Origin: Elusimicrobia bacterium RIFCSPLOWO2_01_FULL_64_13
GTDB lineage: Bacteria; Elusimicrobiota; Elusimicrobia; 2-02-FULL-39-32
Length of the DNA stretch: 8,605 bases
Direction of reading: 5' to 3'
Assembly (NCBI GenBank): GCA_001800095.1
Contig: MGUT01000004.1
Coordinates: 4,765-13,369, forward strand
Both the position numbers and the translations under genes were made by a program. A model generated the notes under the pieces. That model was not told where the DNA came from. It did no database searches and worked only from the letters and a program-made list of their open reading frames with translations. Of this stretch, positions 1 through 6,917 are shown one piece after another; positions within the stretch are counted from its first letter, which is position 1; each line of letters begins with the position of its first letter.

Positions 1-560
1 ACGAATCCCGGAGCAACGACGTTCACGCGGATGCCGATCTCCGCGAACTCGACGGCCAGGTTCTCCGTGAGGCGCACGATCGCGGTCTTGCCGGCGGCGT
101 AGGCGGAATAGTTGGGGAAGGGAGCGGAAGCCCCCCCGCCGGAAAAATTGACGATCGCGCCGGACTTGTCCTTCATCCAGGGGGCGAAGGCGTGGCAGGC
201 GAAGGCCGTGCCCAGGAAGTTGACGCGGATGGCCCGGTCGAATTCCTCCATGTCGATCAGGTCCAACCGGCCGATGGGGCCGTAGACTCCGGCGCAGTTC
301 ACCAGGCCGTCCAATCCGCCGAGTCTCTTCCCCGCCCAGTCCGCGGCGGCGCGGACCTGGCCCAGGTCCCCCACGTCGAGGACGCGGGTCAGGGGTTCCC
401 CGGGGCCGATCGATTTGAGTTTCCTGGCGGCCTCCGCCAGGTCCTTCCCGGTCCGGGCGGCCAGGACCAGCCGCGCTCCGGCGCGGGCGCAATGCTCCGC
501 GACGGCGTAGCCGATGCCCAGACTCCCGCCTGTGATGAAAACGGTCTTTCCTTTAAGCAT
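1..560 (-). CDS. Classical short-chain dehydrogenase/reductase (SDR), 3' end beyond the window
   Basis: The ATG at 560-558 opens a frame that stays open to base 1 (186 codons plus two bases), so the C-terminus is missing. It is a Rossmann-fold NAD(P)-dependent oxidoreductase, probably cytosolic. Visible motifs are TGGSLGIG (residues 10-17, the TGxxxGxG cofactor loop), D62 of the adenine-binding region, NCAG (88-91, usually NNAG), N114, and Tyr154-x3-Lys158 inside YAAGK, followed by the usual VNVVAPG stretch (179-185). The residue 13 before Tyr154, normally the catalytic Ser, is Gly141 in NFSGGGA; Ser140 sits next to it. A GGAG at 573-570 stands 9 bases before the ATG. The start overlaps the end of the upstream dehydrogenase gene by 8 bases, so translation is probably coupled. 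The substrate is unknown. From context it could reduce or oxidise a nucleotide-linked keto-sugar made by this operon. The family call is firm, the role is inferred. Confidence 0.9.
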   Translation of the reverse strand, partial: MLKGKTVFITGGSLGIGYAVAEHCARAGARLVLAARTGKDLAEAARKLKSIGPGEPLTRVLDVGDLGQVRAAADWAGKRLGGLDGLVNCAGVYGPIGRLDLIDMEEFDRAIRVNFLGTAFACHAFAPWMKDKSGAIVNFSGGGASAPFPNYSAYAAGKTAIVRLTENLAVEFAEIGIRVNVVAPGF

Positions 561-1866
561 GGCGTTTTTCTCCATTTCCTATCCTGTGATACCTGTAGCC
601 CAGGTCCCCGAGGCCGAGAGGCGCGAGGAAACCTTTGGCGTCGAAGACCGTCCGCCCGGACCCGGCGAGCTTCTTCCAGGGCAGGGCCAAGAATTCCGGC
701 CACTCGGTCAAAAGGAGCACGATTTCGGAGCCGCGCACGACGTCTTCCGCGGACCTTGCCCGTTCCGGCGCCGCTCCGCCCGTCCATTCCCCGAGGTCGG
801 CCTTGGGATCGAAGACCGTGATCAAGGCGCCCCTCTCCGCAAGGAGGCGGACGATCTCCGCCGGCAGGCTGCGCCGCAGGGTGGACGTCCCGGGCTTATA
901 GGTGAGGCCGAGGACGCCTATCCGCCTGCCCCGGACCCCGCCCGGTGAAAGCGACTCGATCTTGGCGACGATGGCGGCCTTCCTGCGCCCGTTCGACTCG
1001 AGCGCCTTCCCGAAAAGACTCCCGGCCCCTCCGTTCCCCGATATCCCGTCGAGGACCCGCAGGTCCCGGCCGAGCGTCCCGCCGGAAAAACCAATGCCGG
1101 GGGAGAGGTAGGCGCGTTCGCCGATCCTGGGGTCGGACTTCATCCCGGCGACCACGTCCCGGACGTCCGCGCCGATGTTTTCGCAGAGGTCGGCCAGCTC
1201 GTTGGCGAAGGCCACGGAGCCGGCCAGGAACGCGTTGATCCCGTGCTTGACCATCTCCGCGCTGGCGAGCCCCATGGGGACCACTTCGGCGGGGATGGCG
1301 GAAAAAAGCTTTTGCACCTTCCGCCGGGTGGACTCCTCGGCGGCGCCCAGGATGATCCGTCCGGGCCGGAGGTAGTTGGAGAGCGCTTCCCCGAGCCGGA
1401 GGTTCTCCGGGGAATAGGCGCAGTCCAACGCCGGATTCAGGGACTTGAGTTCCTTTCGGAACCGCGCGCAGGTCCCCGCCGGCGTCTGGGAGCTCACGAT
1501 GACGATGGAGCCGTCCTTCAATACGCGGCCCAGGGACGCCACCGCGTTCTCGAGAGGGGCCAGGTCCGACCGGTCGTCGTCGAGGACCGGCGTGTCGAAG
1601 GCCAGAAAGACGAAGTCGCAGCCGCTCAAGTCCGCGACGTCGAAGGTGAAATCCAGGGTCTTCCGGCCGAGGGAGCGGGAGAGCGCCTCCTTCAGCCCCG
1701 GCTCGAAGACGGGCGGTTCTCCCCGGGAAAGAGCGCGGACCGTCCCGGGGTCGGGGTCGAAGCCGGTCACCCGGAACCCCTTGCCGGACCAGGCCGCGGA
1801 GATCACGCTTCCCAGGTGCCAGAGGCCCGCGACCCCCAGGCGCGGAGAGCGCCGGCCCTTTCTCAC
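553..1866 (-). CDS. UDP-glucose/GDP-mannose dehydrogenase-family protein lacking the catalytic cysteine (LmbL-like candidate)
   Basis: This 437-residue protein has the three-part family layout: N-terminal NAD-binding Rossmann domain (about 9-190), central helical dimer domain (about 200-295) and C-terminal UDP-binding-type domain (about 313-425). The nucleotide loop reads GLWHLG (14-19) instead of GxGYVG. Glu154 (SPEN), Lys207 and Asn211 match active-site Glu, Lys and Asn of UDP-glucose dehydrogenase. In the block that should read GFGGSCFPKDL it reads GFSGGTLGRDL (259-269), so Thr264 replaces the catalytic Cys. The C-terminal KPNTDD-type motif is KPGTSTLRRS (324-333). I start it at GTG 1866-1864, which overlaps the kinase stop in GTGA and places the Rossmann strand near residue 10. 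A longer open frame runs to 2145, but that part lies inside the kinase gene and resembles nothing. Without the Cys it probably does not make a uronic acid. Oxidation of a secondary sugar alcohol to a ketone is my inference from LmbL of lincomycin biosynthesis. Confidence 0.88.
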   Translation of the reverse strand: MRKGRRSPRLGVAGLWHLGSVISAAWSGKGFRVTGFDPDPGTVRALSRGEPPVFEPGLKEALSRSLGRKTLDFTFDVADLSGCDFVFLAFDTPVLDDDRSDLAPLENAVASLGRVLKDGSIVIVSSQTPAGTCARFRKELKSLNPALDCAYSPENLRLGEALSNYLRPGRIILGAAEESTRRKVQKLFSAIPAEVVPMGLASAEMVKHGINAFLAGSVAFANELADLCENIGADVRDVVAGMKSDPRIGERAYLSPGIGFSGGTLGRDLRVLDGISGNGGAGSLFGKALESNGRRKAAIVAKIESLSPGGVRGRRIGVLGLTYKPGTSTLRRSLPAEIVRLLAERGALITVFDPKADLGEWTGGAAPERARSAEDVVRGSEIVLLLTEWPEFLALPWKKLAGSGRTVFDAKGFLAPLGLGDLGYRYHRIGNGEKRHA

Positions 1867-2897
1867 CAGGTGTGGTCCTGCGCCGTCTGAACGGCGTTCG
1901 CCAGGTTCGTGACCACCTTGCTGCCCTCGAAATCGACGCCGTAATGCAGGCGGGAGGATCCCTTCCCCGCCATGAATCCCGTGAGATCCTTTTTGGCGTC
2001 CGGGGCGTAGAGCATGAGGAACCCGCCGCCGCCGGCCCCCACGATCTTTCCGCCGAGGACCCCGAAGTCCTTCTTGACCGCTTCGTAAAGCTCGTCCACT
2101 TCCTGGAAAGAGATCTTCCCCGACAGTTTCTTTTTGTTCTGCCAATGCTCGTCCATGAGGCGGCCGAAACCGTCGAAGTCCCCGCCCTCCACCGCTTTGA
2201 GGATGCGGTGTCCGAGGTCCCGGATGTTCAGGAGGCTTTCCTCGACCCCGGCCCTTTGCGCGGCGGGGCCGCGCATGGCCCGGTTCTGTTCGTCGAGCAT
2301 CTCCTGGGCGTCGCGCTTGCGCGCGAGGTAATAGAGGTGGCAGTTGGAGATGAGCTCCGCGATCGCCCAGGAGCTCAAATGGAGCTGGCGGACGCCGACC
2401 TTCCCGTCCCGGGATATGTCGAGCGCCGTCATGCCCCCGTACGCCGCCAGGTACTGGTCCTGCTTGCCGATCCCTTTCTTGAGGACCTCGAGCTCGATGC
2501 GGCAGGCCTCTTCCGCCACCTTCTCCAAAGAGGCGTAGTCCTTGCGGTAGGCGCGGAGCGCCGTCAGGAGCCCCACCAGGTAACAGCTGGAGGAACCCAG
2601 TCCCGTCGAAGCGGGGATGTCCGCCAGGGAACTGATCTCCATGCTGTGCTCGATGCCGTGGAGTTTCAAGGCCTCGCGGGCGAGCTCGTGCTTGAGTTCG
2701 GACGCGCGCTCCACCGATTCGCTTTTCGTGTAGTGGAGGATGATGCGCTTCTCCACGATGGGCCGGTTCAGGCAGACGTACATGTACTTGTCCAGCCCCA
2801 TGGCGAGGATGAACCCGCCGTGCTTTTCGTAGAAGGAGGGCAGGTCGGTCCCGCCGCCCCCCAGGGTGACGCGGAACGGAGTGCGGGTGACGATCAT
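1863..2897 (-). CDS. GHMP-family sugar-1-kinase, HddA-like (heptose 7-phosphate or octose 8-phosphate kinase)
   Basis: This 344-residue protein has all the GHMP kinase landmarks. The N-terminal RTPFRVTLGGGGTDLPSFY stretch (5-23) is typical of D-glycero-D-manno-heptose 7-phosphate kinase. The ATP loop reads IPASTGLGSSS (94-104), GKQDQY lies at 144-149, and the C-terminal glycine motif GAGGGG at 287-292. These enzymes phosphorylate the anomeric carbon of a long-chain aldose phosphate to give a 1,7- or 1,8-bisphosphate. HddA (GDP-heptose) and LmbP (lincomycin octose) are both members. The start is ATG 2897-2895, with GGAG at 2906-2903 and an ATGA overlap with the stop of the nucleotidyltransferase gene. 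The open frame extends to 3467, but that part is a shadow of the neighbour. The kinase call is firm. Whether the substrate has seven or eight carbons cannot be read from the sequence. Confidence 0.93.
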   Translation of the reverse strand: MIVTRTPFRVTLGGGGTDLPSFYEKHGGFILAMGLDKYMYVCLNRPIVEKRIILHYTKSESVERASELKHELAREALKLHGIEHSMEISSLADIPASTGLGSSSCYLVGLLTALRAYRKDYASLEKVAEEACRIELEVLKKGIGKQDQYLAAYGGMTALDISRDGKVGVRQLHLSSWAIAELISNCHLYYLARKRDAQEMLDEQNRAMRGPAAQRAGVEESLLNIRDLGHRILKAVEGGDFDGFGRLMDEHWQNKKKLSGKISFQEVDELYEAVKKDFGVLGGKIVGAGGGGFLMLYAPDAKKDLTGFMAGKGSSRLHYGVDFEGSKVVTNLANAVQTAQDHTW

Positions 2898-3613
2898 TTC
2901 ATCTCCTCGGCGAATTCCCGGGCCCTCTCGTAGGCCTCCGGGGTGTCGATGCCGAAACAGAAGCCGGTCAGGGGATAGGCGGCGAGCCTTTTGCCTTCCC
3001 GCAGGAGCTTCGGGAACACGTCCCGCCCGAAATCGGAAGGCGGGTCCCCGATGGCGTCGAGCACGGCGGGCTCGAGGATGTAGACCCCCGCGTTGACCAG
3101 GGTCCCGTCCGCCACAGTTCGGGCGGATCCTTCGACGAACCCGAGGGCGTTGCCGTCCCCGTCCAGGGCCACCTTGCCTCCCGCGATGCCGCTGTTGGGA
3201 TTTTTCCTCTGGTCGAACACCGCGATGGTGCCCACGGCTCCCGAGTCCCTGTGCCTTCTCAAGAGTCCGGTCAGGTCGCAGTCGGTGTAATTGTCCCCGT
3301 ATAGAACGAAGAAACTTTCCCCGTAGAATTCGCCGATCAGGTTCTTGGCGGCTCCCGCCGTGCCCAGGAGTTCGAGCTCGCGCGAATAGCGGAGCCGCAG
3401 CCCCCATTTGGAGCCGTCCCCCAGGGCGTTCTGGATGAAATCGGGCCGGTAATGCAGGTTCACCCACGCCTCCCTCACGCCGTGCCGGGCGAGCAGCCGC
3501 AGCTGGTGGACGATCACGGGCGCCCCGCCGATCTCCAGGAGCGGTTTGGGCAGTCCGTCGGCGATCCCGGAGATCCTGGTGCTGCGCCCGGCCGCCAGGA
3601 CCAGGGCCTTCAA
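2894..3613 (-). CDS. Sugar-1-phosphate nucleotidyltransferase, HddC/LmbO-like (probable GDP-sugar synthesis), TTG start
   Basis: This 239-residue NTP_transferase family protein matches the usual length of HddC-type guanylyltransferases. The N-terminal signature LAAGRSTR (6-13) and LPKPLL (21-26) bind the nucleotide triphosphate. GTAGA (84-88) and YGDN (105-108, Asp107 the likely metal ligand) are further active-site blocks. It joins NTP and a sugar 1-phosphate to give NDP-sugar and pyrophosphate. I place the start at TTG 3613-3611, because the fold begins at once with KALVLAAG. GGAGG lies at 3622-3618, and the TTG overlaps the preceding TGA stop in TTGA. The open frame continues to 3886 with low-complexity Arg/Gly-rich shadow sequence. 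Lying directly before the GHMP kinase gene, it is the likely last activation step of the same pathway. GDP as carrier is inferred from HddC and LmbO; glucose- or mannose-type substrates remain possible. Confidence 0.92.
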   Translation of the reverse strand: MKALVLAAGRSTRISGIADGLPKPLLEIGGAPVIVHQLRLLARHGVREAWVNLHYRPDFIQNALGDGSKWGLRLRYSRELELLGTAGAAKNLIGEFYGESFFVLYGDNYTDCDLTGLLRRHRDSGAVGTIAVFDQRKNPNSGIAGGKVALDGDGNALGFVEGSARTVADGTLVNAGVYILEPAVLDAIGDPPSDFGRDVFPKLLREGKRLAAYPLTGFCFGIDTPEAYERAREFAEEMK

Positions 3614-4551
3614 GGTTCCTCCGGGGCGAGCACCCGGTCGCGGATATGCTCTACCTGGCGCCGGAGCCCCTCCTCGATCCCGGTCTTGGGCCTCCAGCCG
3701 AGGGCCGCGGCGCGGCGGATGTCGGCCAGGGTGGTCTCGGCCTCTCCCGGCAGGTCCGGCTTGAACTCGGGCCGGATCCCCGTGCGCAGCATGGATTCGA
3801 CGATCTCGTAGATCTCGAGCACGGAATGGTTCGTCCCGCTGCCCACGTTGTAGGTCCCGCCGTCCGTCCTCGGGTCGGAGAGGCACTGGAGGTGGAAATC
3901 GTTCACGTCGTCCACGTACACGAAGTCCCGCCTTTTTTTCCCCGACCCGTAGATGACCGGGCGTTCCCCTTTGAGGAGCTTGAGTATGAACGCGCTCATC
4001 ACGGGCGGTATGGTCCGGCGGTAGTCCTGCCGGGGCCCATAGACGCAGAAGTAGCGCAGGGAGGTGAGGTTCAAGCCGTGGAACCTCTCGAACGCCCGGC
4101 TGAAAGAGCGCCCGCAGGATTTGCTCACGGCGTAGAAGCTCCGCGGCTCCTCCTCCTCCTCGGGCGTGGGGAGCGCCCGGGACCCTTCATAGAGGGCGGA
4201 GGACTCGGCGATCACCGTTTTTTTGACCCCGGCGGACCTGCAGGCCTCAAGAACGTTCACCGTGCCGGTGACGTTGATGTCGGCGGTCTCCACGGGGTCC
4301 GCCTGGCAGTCGGCGATGCAGTTCTTGGCCGCCAGGTGGAAGACCGCGTCCGCCCCGCGGAAGAGGGAACGGCTCCCCCGGTCGCGGATGTCCGCCTGGT
4401 GGAATTCGACGCCTTCGGGGACCTGCCCGCGCGCTCCGGCGGCGAGGTTGTCGATCCCGGCCACCGAGGCCCCTTCGCGCAGGAGGCGGTCGGCCAGGTT
4501 CGAGCCGATGAACCCGGCCACGCCCGTGATGACGACTCGACGCGTCTTCAC
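3610..4551 (-). CDS. NAD-dependent sugar-nucleotide epimerase/dehydratase, extended SDR (GalE/LmbM-like)
   Basis: This 313-residue extended SDR has the usual length for GalE-type UDP-glucose 4-epimerases. TGVAGFIGS (9-17) is the TGxxGxxG NAD loop, and Asp34 ends strand 2 (GIDNL). FHLAA (71-75), the active-site Ser117-Ser118 pair and Tyr140-x3-Lys144 (YAVSK) form the catalytic core. RDFVYVDDV (around 216) and YNVGSG in the C-terminal half bind the sugar nucleotide. Such enzymes oxidise C4 with bound NAD and return hydride to the other face. The start is GTG 4551-4549; AAGGA at 4568-4564 lies 12 bases upstream, a little far. It follows the transaldolase gene after 15 bases and overlaps the nucleotidyltransferase gene by 4 bases, so its substrate is probably the NDP-sugar made by that enzyme. 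Oddities are a Cys-x3-Cys (78, 82) after the HLAA strand and a run of five Glu (131-135). A dehydratase or another epimerase specificity is possible. Confidence 0.9.
   Translation of the reverse strand: MKTRRVVITGVAGFIGSNLADRLLREGASVAGIDNLAAGARGQVPEGVEFHQADIRDRGSRSLFRGADAVFHLAAKNCIADCQADPVETADINVTGTVNVLEACRSAGVKKTVIAESSALYEGSRALPTPEEEEEPRSFYAVSKSCGRSFSRAFERFHGLNLTSLRYFCVYGPRQDYRRTIPPVMSAFILKLLKGERPVIYGSGKKRRDFVYVDDVNDFHLQCLSDPRTDGGTYNVGSGTNHSVLEIYEIVESMLRTGIRPEFKPDLPGEAETTLADIRRAAALGWRPKTGIEEGLRRQVEHIRDRVLAPEEP
3614..3622 (-). promoter_or_regulatory. Ribosome binding site that fixes the TTG start of the nucleotidyltransferase
   Basis: Read on the minus strand, GGAGG (3622-3618) is followed by a 4-base spacer and TTG at 3613-3611. 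There is no ATG or GTG near the start of the conserved fold, so this Shine-Dalgarno site decides the start. The TTG shares two bases with the upstream stop codon (TTGA), which suggests translational coupling to the epimerase gene. Confidence 0.7.
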
Positions 4552-4566
4552 CGTCGTCGGGTTTCC

Positions 4567-5322
4567 TTAAAGGGCGAAGCCCGCCTTTTGGCCGTCCTCG
4601 TAGAAGGTCTTCACGGTATCGAGGGACATGGCGTCCAGGTCCTTGCCGTACAGGGAGAGTTTTTTCAGGATGTCGGGCGTGACCGTGATGATGCGGCAGC
4701 CCGCTTCCTCGGCCTGGAAGACGTTCAGCACTTCGCGGGAACTGGCCCAGAGGAGCTCGCAACCGGGCAGCCGGCCCGTGATCTTCGCGCATTCCTTCAT
4801 GGCCGGCATGGGGTCGACGCCCGTGTCCGCGATGCGTCCCGCGAAAACGCTCACGATGCTCGGCACGCCGGGCCGGAGGCACTCGCAGACCTTCCGGACC
4901 TGGTCCACGGTCAGGATGGCCGTGACGTTCAGGGGGATCCCGTCTCCGGCCAGTTTCCTGATGAGCGGTCCGGTGAATTCCCCCTTGGTGTTCTGCACGG
5001 GGATCTTCACGTGGACGTTCTTCGCCCAGGAGCCGATCTTCCTGGCCTGGCGCTCCATCTCGGCCGGGTCGTCGGAGAAGACCTCGAACGAGATGGAGAC
5101 GTCGCCGATGACGGAGAGGACCTCCCTGGCGAATTTCTCGACCTCGGTCACGCCGGCCTTGCGCATGAGGGTGGGGTTGGTGGTGAAGCCGTCCACGAGG
5201 CCTCCGCGGTAGGCCTCGAGCATCTCGTTCTTGTTCGCGCCGTCGGCGTATATCTTGATCTTGAGCGCGCGCCTCCACGGCGCCGCGGCCTGGGACCTGG
5301 GTGTCTGGGCGGTCTGTGTCAT
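4567..5322 (-). CDS. Small transaldolase / fructose-6-phosphate aldolase family protein (LmbR-like candidate)
   Basis: This 251-residue protein has the compact TIM-barrel transaldolase pattern. Asp27 on strand 1 (IYADGA) corresponds to the conserved catalytic Asp. TTNPTL (47-52) is the family signature. Lys106 in VHVKIPV is the Schiff-base lysine, followed by LNVTAI (131-136) and a TVTPDIL block near the C-terminus. Transaldolases move a dihydroxyacetone unit from fructose 6-phosphate or sedoheptulose 7-phosphate to an aldose phosphate. The start at ATG 5322-5320 has a strong GGGGAGGA site just upstream. It gives about 20 residues before the barrel that most family members lack. The gene lies 19 bases after the SIS gene, inside a sugar-nucleotide operon, so it probably makes a dedicated precursor (sedoheptulose or octulose phosphate) and is probably not part of general pentose-phosphate metabolism. 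That role is inferred; the fold and lysine are clear. Confidence 0.92.
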   Translation of the reverse strand: MTQTAQTPRSQAAAPWRRALKIKIYADGANKNEMLEAYRGGLVDGFTTNPTLMRKAGVTEVEKFAREVLSVIGDVSISFEVFSDDPAEMERQARKIGSWAKNVHVKIPVQNTKGEFTGPLIRKLAGDGIPLNVTAILTVDQVRKVCECLRPGVPSIVSVFAGRIADTGVDPMPAMKECAKITGRLPGCELLWASSREVLNVFQAEEAGCRIITVTPDILKKLSLYGKDLDAMSLDTVKTFYEDGQKAGFAL

Positions 5323-5341
5323 GTGTCCTCCCCTTGATGGT

Positions 5342-5937
5342 TCACTTGGACGATTCCCACTTCGTGGGTCCGGCCTTTAAATCGGGATGGGTGACCAGGA
5401 GGTGCCAGACCACGGCCTGGAAGGCCTCGGTGTGGGGCGTGACGGTCTCCGGATTCACGGTGGGGACGACGACGCAGGCGTCGGCCATGCGGGCGGTGTA
5501 GCCGCCGTCGCGTCCGACCACGCCGAGCACGGAAGCGCCCGCCGTCTTGGCGGCGTCCACGGCCCGGACCAGGTTGGGGCTGATGTTCCTTTTCAGGTCT
5601 CCCCCGCCCACGGAGAATATGAAGAGGGCGTCCTTTGAATTCATGCGGCTCGCCTTCAGCCATTCGGCCAGGCAGGAGTCCCAGCCGTCGTCGTTGATGC
5701 GCGCGGTGAGCTCGGCGACGTTGTCGGTGGGCGTGTAGGACTCGATCCCGCAGATCTTGCGGAAATCGTTCACGGCGTGGGAAGCGTTGGCGGCGCTGCC
5801 GCCCACCCCGATGAAAAAGATCCGGCCTTCCCGGTCCCGCACTTTGCGGACGGCCCGGGCCAGGGCCTCGATCTTCGCCGGGTCGAGCTCCTGGAGGATC
5901 CGGGCCGATTCGTTCAGGTAGGACTCGGAAAAGGAGG

Positions 5938-5941
<4 letters not shown>
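5342..5941 (-). CDS. SIS-domain sugar-phosphate isomerase, divergent from GmhA (LmbN-like candidate)
   Basis: This 199-residue protein is essentially one SIS domain, the size of phosphoheptose isomerase GmhA. GVGGSAANASH (45-55) matches the GmhA GNGGSHCDAMH loop, and GRDGG (143-147) matches its GKDGG. Three GmhA hallmarks are altered. The Glu pair after the His (HFAEE) is HAVND. The phosphate-binding STSGNS is SVGGGD (110-115). The C-terminal QEIH zinc/catalytic region is TEAFQ (171-175). It therefore probably handles a ketose/aldose phosphate in a different way or on a different substrate from GmhA. The start ATG 5941-5939 overlaps the decarboxylase stop in ATGA; the ribosome site is weak (GGCAGG), so coupling is likely. 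The next gene is a transaldolase, which suggests that this protein isomerises the transaldolase product. LmbN in lincomycin biosynthesis does this for an octulose phosphate. Automatic annotation would probably say phosphoheptose isomerase. Confidence 0.88.
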
Positions 5942-6885
<944 letters not shown>

Positions 6886-6890
6886 GTTTT

Positions 6891-6917
6891 TCTCCTCCCG
6901 CCGGCTAGACGGCCGGC
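6891..6917 (-). other. Possible GC hairpin over the ugd stop codon plus strong ribosome site of uxs
   Basis: Two copies of the self-complementary hexamer GCCGGC (6917-6912 and 6905-6900) are separated by six bases and could pair as a stem. The ugd TAG stop (6907-6905) overlaps the loop and the second copy. Immediately downstream on the minus strand lies GGAGGAG (6897-6891), the uxs Shine-Dalgarno. No T-tract follows, so this is not a terminator. A role in tuning uxs translation is only a suggestion, and in such GC-rich DNA the stem could be chance. Confidence 0.25.

Noticed and set aside
553..1866. Calling the second UGD-family gene a pseudogene
   Set aside because: The frame is intact over 437 codons with normal length and base use, and the Glu, Lys and Asn of the active site remain. 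A changed function fits better than decay.
1867..2145. 93-codon upstream extension of the divergent dehydrogenase
   Set aside because: It lies within the kinase gene in another frame and looks random. The GTG at 1866 starts just before the first Rossmann strand.
1872..2933. 353-codon plus-strand open frame opposite the kinase gene
   Set aside because: Antisense shadow of the well-supported GHMP kinase; no domain, no ribosome site and no family resemblance.
2898..3467. 190-codon upstream extension of the kinase frame
   Set aside because: The extra part is Arg/Gly/Pro-rich and lies inside the nucleotidyltransferase gene in another frame. The kinase fold starts at the ATG with its own ribosome site.
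3646..5337. 563-codon open frame on the plus strand covering parts of three genes
   Set aside because: It runs antisense to the epimerase and transaldolase genes, which both show clear motifs. Its translation is low-complexity (His, Asp, Gly, Val, Arg rich) without recognisable domains; GC-rich coding DNA commonly leaves such a shadow on the other strand.
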